Source: Olsenella sp. Marseille-P4559
GTDB taxonomy: Bacteria; Actinomycetota; Coriobacteriia; Coriobacteriales; Atopobiaceae
Reading direction: 5' to 3'
Assembly: GCF_900605015.1 (NCBI RefSeq)
Contig: NZ_LR027574.1
Coordinates: 790,139 to 854,138, forward strand
DNA: 64,000 nucleotides
Under the pieces are notes generated by a model. It saw nothing but the letters and a program-made list of their open reading frames with translations. It was not told the DNA's origin and made no database searches. The position numbers and the translations under genes were made by a program. Shown one piece after another: positions 61,412 to 64,000 of the stretch (positions within the stretch are counted from its first letter, which is position 1; every line of letters begins with the position of its first letter).

Positions 61412-62047
61412 ATGCCGTTCGACTTCAAGAAGGAGTACCGAGATTTCTGCCAGCCCAAGGCGAAGCCCGCCATCATCGAGGTTCCGCCCATGCGCTTCAT
61501 CGCCGTCGAAGGCTCGGCCGACCCCAACGAGGAGGGCGGGACCTACAAGCATGCGCTCGATCTGCTCTATGGCATCGCCTATACCCTCAAGATGAGCTAC
61601 AAGACCGAGCACGCCATCGAGGGCTTCTACCAATACGTGGTTCCGCCCCTGGAGAGCTTCTGGTGGCAACTGGGCGCCACAGGCGTGGACTACGCTGACA
61701 AGCCGTCGTTCAACTGGGTTTCCGCCATCCGCGTGCCCGAGTTCGTCGGAGAGGCGAACTTCGCCTGGGCCATCGGGGCGGCCAGCGCCAAGAAGGGGAT
61801 GGACTTCTCGCCCGTGCTGCTGCTCGAGGCCGACGAGGGCCTGTGCGTGCAGTGCATGCACCTCGACCCCTACGACGACGAGCCAGCAACGGTCGATGCC
61901 ATGCATTCGTTCGCCGAGGCGCAGGGCTACGCGCCCGACCTCTCCGACGCGCGGCGGCATCACGAGATCTACCTCACCGACCCGAGGAAGGCCGACTCTG
62001 CGAAGATGAGGACCGTGGTGAGGCACCCAATCAGGAAGGCGCAGTAG
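61412..62047 (+). CDS. GyrI-like small-molecule-binding protein
   Basis: This 211-residue protein begins MPFDFKKEYRDFCQPKAKPAIIEVPPMRFIAVEGSADPNEEGG. This is the beginning of the GyrI-like (SbmC/AraC effector) fold used to bind drugs or toxic ligands. GAAAGGACCCGCGG precedes the ATG. No DNA-binding domain. It lies after the MacAB-like operon, and a drug-sensing or sequestering role would fit that neighbourhood. Confidence 0.85.
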   Translation: MPFDFKKEYRDFCQPKAKPAIIEVPPMRFIAVEGSADPNEEGGTYKHALDLLYGIAYTLKMSYKTEHAIEGFYQYVVPPLESFWWQLGATGVDYADKPSFNWVSAIRVPEFVGEANFAWAIGAASAKKGMDFSPVLLLEADEGLCVQCMHLDPYDDEPATVDAMHSFAEAQGYAPDLSDARRHHEIYLTDPRKADSAKMRTVVRHPIRKAQ

Positions 62048-62269
62048 CAAGAGACGGACGCTTGGGACGTAGCGTACCCATGTTGGCGATGGGCGCGGCG
62101 AACTGCGTGGTGTCCCTGTGGTTCTTGTGGACCCCGGTCGGTGCAGGCGTGGCTAGTGAGCCAGGCGTTCAGTCACCGCAGCAACCAGGGTAGTGTCGAG
62201 AATGTTGGTGTATCGGACATTTCGTTGAGACCTATGGCTACCGTCCAGAATTCGCAACTAGGCCAGAAG

Positions 62270-62566
62270 CTACTCCTCATCGCCGATGCAATCAAGCATT
62301 TTCTGCTCTGCCTCCTCCCAACGGCGCCGGGTCGCATTGGCATCGCAGATCCCGCCTACAAGTCCGTAGTTGCCGGGCAGGCCAACAAAGTCCTCGCATC
62401 GCAGGTCCGCCCTCAGCGTGAGCGTGCTTGTGAAGTCATCGGCGTCGGCGCCCGTTACCTCCAGCCAACTGGCGCTCAGCCCCGCGTCCGGCAGCCGGAT
62501 CTCTATTTTCACCTCGGCATTCGGACCCGCCCCCTCGATAAGCCGCGCAAGCTCCCTGACGTTCAT
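62270..62566 (-). CDS. 98-residue protein inside the IS element, translationally coupled to the transposase
   Basis: The sequence begins MNVRELARLIEGAGPNAEVKIEIRLPDAGLSASW, an acidic soluble protein with no known motif and an alternating beta pattern. It starts in TAATG, sharing bases with the transposase stop, and lies inside the terminal repeats. I do not recognise a family. It may regulate transposition or be a passenger. Confidence 0.6.
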   Translation of the reverse strand: MNVRELARLIEGAGPNAEVKIEIRLPDAGLSASWLEVTGADADDFTSTLTLRADLRCEDFVGLPGNYGLVGGICDANATRRRWEEAEQKMLDCIGDEE

Positions 62567-63879
62567 TACGCCGCCTCCCTCTCCATCTCGACCTCAGCTG
62601 CGGCGAGGATGCTATCCGCGAACCTGGAGGCGACCGTGAGCTCGACCTCCGTCGGCAGCGAGGTATCCCAGCCATCCTCGCCTCGTTTTTCGACGAGTGC
62701 CCATGACTCGCCCACCTTCTCCTGAGAGAAGCAGCGCGACTGCTGCCACGTATCGTCCGCGTCGGCCATGATCGCGCCCGCCAGGCGTATGAGCGACTCA
62801 GGGCTCGGGAACACCTGCACCACGCGCGACCTGCGCTTTATCTCGCGGTTCGTGCGCTCCTGCACATTGTTGGCGCGCAGGCGCTTCCAGTGGCTGGGCG
62901 GGAAGTCGAGGTAGGCCAGCGCGTCAGCTTCCGCCTCGTCTAAGATTTCGGCCGCGGCTGGGCAGAAGGTGTCCGCCATCTCAGCTGCCTTGTGGTAGGC
63001 GGCGCGCACCACCAGCGCATCTTTGGCCTTAAAAACCGGCGAGAGGAGCCTCGCGACACGCTTTCCTTTGCTTTTCGACTTGGCGACCGCACAGCAGTCT
63101 CGCATCAGGCGGACAGCGCAGCGCTGCCAGGCCGCACCCCGAGAGACCTCAGCGATCGCCTTGGTCAGTCCGCCATGGGCGTCGGAGACGACAAGCAGCA
63201 CGCCGGGTACACCGCGGTCGCGCAAACCCCTCAAAAACGGCAGCCACGACTCGTACGACTCGGTGTCTACCACGTCGAAGCCCACTACATAGCGGTTGCC
63301 GTTCTCGTCGCAGGCAATTGCGGTAACCACCGCGGTGGAGGCGACGTGGCCCTCGCGGCGGCACTTCGCATACGTGGCGTCCAGCCATGGGTAGGGGAAG
63401 TGCACATCGGGGCCGAAAAGGCGCCCGTTCATGTCCTCGACCTCCCTGTCCAGCCGCTCGCATATGCGGCTGGCCTGGTCCTTGCCGAGCTCACCGGCAC
63501 CGAGCGCCTCAGCGACCCCCGACACCTTGCGCGTACTGACGCCGCTGCGGTACATCTCGACCACTGCAGCCAGCATCGCACGGTCCGTGCGGCTGTGGCG
63601 CCCCATCACGTCCCCTGGGAAGAAGCTGCCAGCTCGGAGCTTGGGTATGCGCAGCTCCAACGTGCCGACGCACGTGTTGAGTGTGCGGTCGCGGTAACCG
63701 TTACGGCTGGTGCCGGCGTCCTCGGCGGCCGCCGCGGCCACCGTGTCCATCACCTCGTTTACGACCTGCTCGATCAGCAGGCGTGCCAGCTCCTGCATGT
63801 TCACGCAGCCGTCGTCGAAACGTGGCATCTCTGCCGCCGCCACAGCGGCGTCAACCGTTACACTTTCCATCGTGGCCAT
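62566..63879 (-). CDS. IS256-family (mutator type) transposase
   Basis: This 437-residue DDE transposase has the catalytic Asp in YPWLDATYAK, the second in VSDAHGGLTKA and Glu in NNVQERTNREIKRRSRV, with the N-terminal region NGYRDRTLNTCVGTLELRIPKLRAGSFFP typical of the family. The reading frame is intact. It drives cut-and-paste style transposition of this element and possibly of the deleted copy at 7519-8183, whose ends are similar. The promoter segment ATTCGAGGAAAGGACGATGG lies just upstream. Confidence 0.95.
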   Translation of the reverse strand: MATMESVTVDAAVAAAEMPRFDDGCVNMQELARLLIEQVVNEVMDTVAAAAAEDAGTSRNGYRDRTLNTCVGTLELRIPKLRAGSFFPGDVMGRHSRTDRAMLAAVVEMYRSGVSTRKVSGVAEALGAGELGKDQASRICERLDREVEDMNGRLFGPDVHFPYPWLDATYAKCRREGHVASTAVVTAIACDENGNRYVVGFDVVDTESYESWLPFLRGLRDRGVPGVLLVVSDAHGGLTKAIAEVSRGAAWQRCAVRLMRDCCAVAKSKSKGKRVARLLSPVFKAKDALVVRAAYHKAAEMADTFCPAAAEILDEAEADALAYLDFPPSHWKRLRANNVQERTNREIKRRSRVVQVFPSPESLIRLAGAIMADADDTWQQSRCFSQEKVGESWALVEKRGEDGWDTSLPTEVELTVASRFADSILAAAEVEMEREAA

Positions 63880-64000
63880 CGTCCTTTCCTCGAATCCGTT
63901 ACCTTAGGCAGTACGAATTCTAGGACGGTGACCACACCTTTGTTCAGATGCCCATCAACGACCCGTTTTTGGGCTTACACCAACTTTCGCGACACGATCG

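Larger units (their letters stand above)
62193..63995 (-). mobile_element. IS256-family insertion sequence with an additional gene
   Basis: Terminal inverted repeats are TGTCGAGAATGTTGGTGTA at the left (62194-62212) and the related TGTCGCGAAAGTTGGTGTA, inverted, at the right (63976-63994). 17 of 19 bases match. Between them are the transposase and a 98-residue gene on the minus strand. The element is about 1.8 kb, longer than the usual 1.3-1.5 kb. Only five bases of right flank are in the window, and they do not match the left flank, so a target duplication cannot be judged. Confidence 0.85.

Noticed and set aside
62183..64000. Target-site duplication around the intact IS element
   Set aside because: Only five bases remain on the right side of the window (GATCG), and they do not match the left flank. 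Nothing can be concluded.

Overview
The window is a GC-rich chromosomal segment from a Gram-positive bacterium. I think it is a member of the Coriobacteriia (Olsenella/Atopobium/Collinsella-like Actinomycetota). The reasons are the base composition, LPXTG pili with a class C sortase, a diaminopimelate cell-wall pathway, an oxygen-sensitive group B [FeFe] hydrogenase, D-lactate dehydrogenase, PdxST with a MocR regulator, and a host-glycan diet. This placement is an inference from gene content, not from a marker gene. I saw no rRNA, tRNA or CRISPR array.

Region 1 (1-6.5 kb, minus strand) is a pilus operon: tip adhesin, major pilin, class C sortase. The adhesin has an 11-G tract inside its signal peptide. 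The tract throws the well-translated ATG out of frame, so the gene looks phase-variable. Region 2 (6.7-8.5 kb) holds thpR and an internally deleted IS256-type element that keeps both terminal repeats. Region 3 (8.5-13.9 kb, minus strand) is a compact six-gene RiPP cluster: a 65-residue two-Cys precursor, a radical SAM/SPASM maturase with a PqqD-like recognition domain, a two-gene ABC exporter, and a TldD/TldE-type protease pair. This is the best candidate for an undescribed system. Region 4 (14.5-20.4 kb) is lysA-dapA-dapB-dapH, an M20 peptidase, and a decayed aminotransferase resembling the one the acetylated DAP route needs.

Region 5 (20.5-43.7 kb) is mostly housekeeping: LysR regulators, tatA, mtnP, paaK with an ACT-domain partner, pdxR/pdxS/pdxT, a phosphofructokinase, an MgtC-like protein, a radical SAM protein, a class II amidotransferase, a DEDDh exonuclease, htpG, D-lactate dehydrogenase, the hydrogenase and an RluA pseudouridine synthase. 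Its intergenic gaps carry eleven copies of a 48-bp palindromic element (TGGCAG-N12-GTGCGTACGCAC-N12-CTGCCA). Ten of them lie in three arrays with only two spacing classes, 72-73 bp and 84 bp, which are close to 7 and 8 helical turns. None of the genes explains them.

Region 6 (43.7-55.8 kb) begins with a Phd/RelE-type toxin-antitoxin pair. It continues as a glycosaminoglycan utilisation locus: mannose-family PTS IIB/IIC/IID (no IIA), unsaturated glucuronyl hydrolase, heparinase II/III-type lyase, a LacAB/RpiB-type isomerase, a KduD/DhuD-type dehydrogenase, KDG kinase and KDPG aldolase, with GntR and LacI regulators. Four LacI-type palindromes mark one regulon, and a CTAGCATGCTAG motif marks the other. 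Region 7 (56-64 kb) has a cystine-type symporter behind a 32-codon upstream reading frame with two Cys codons, a MacAB-like efflux operon, a GyrI-like protein, and a complete IS256-family element that carries a second, coupled gene.
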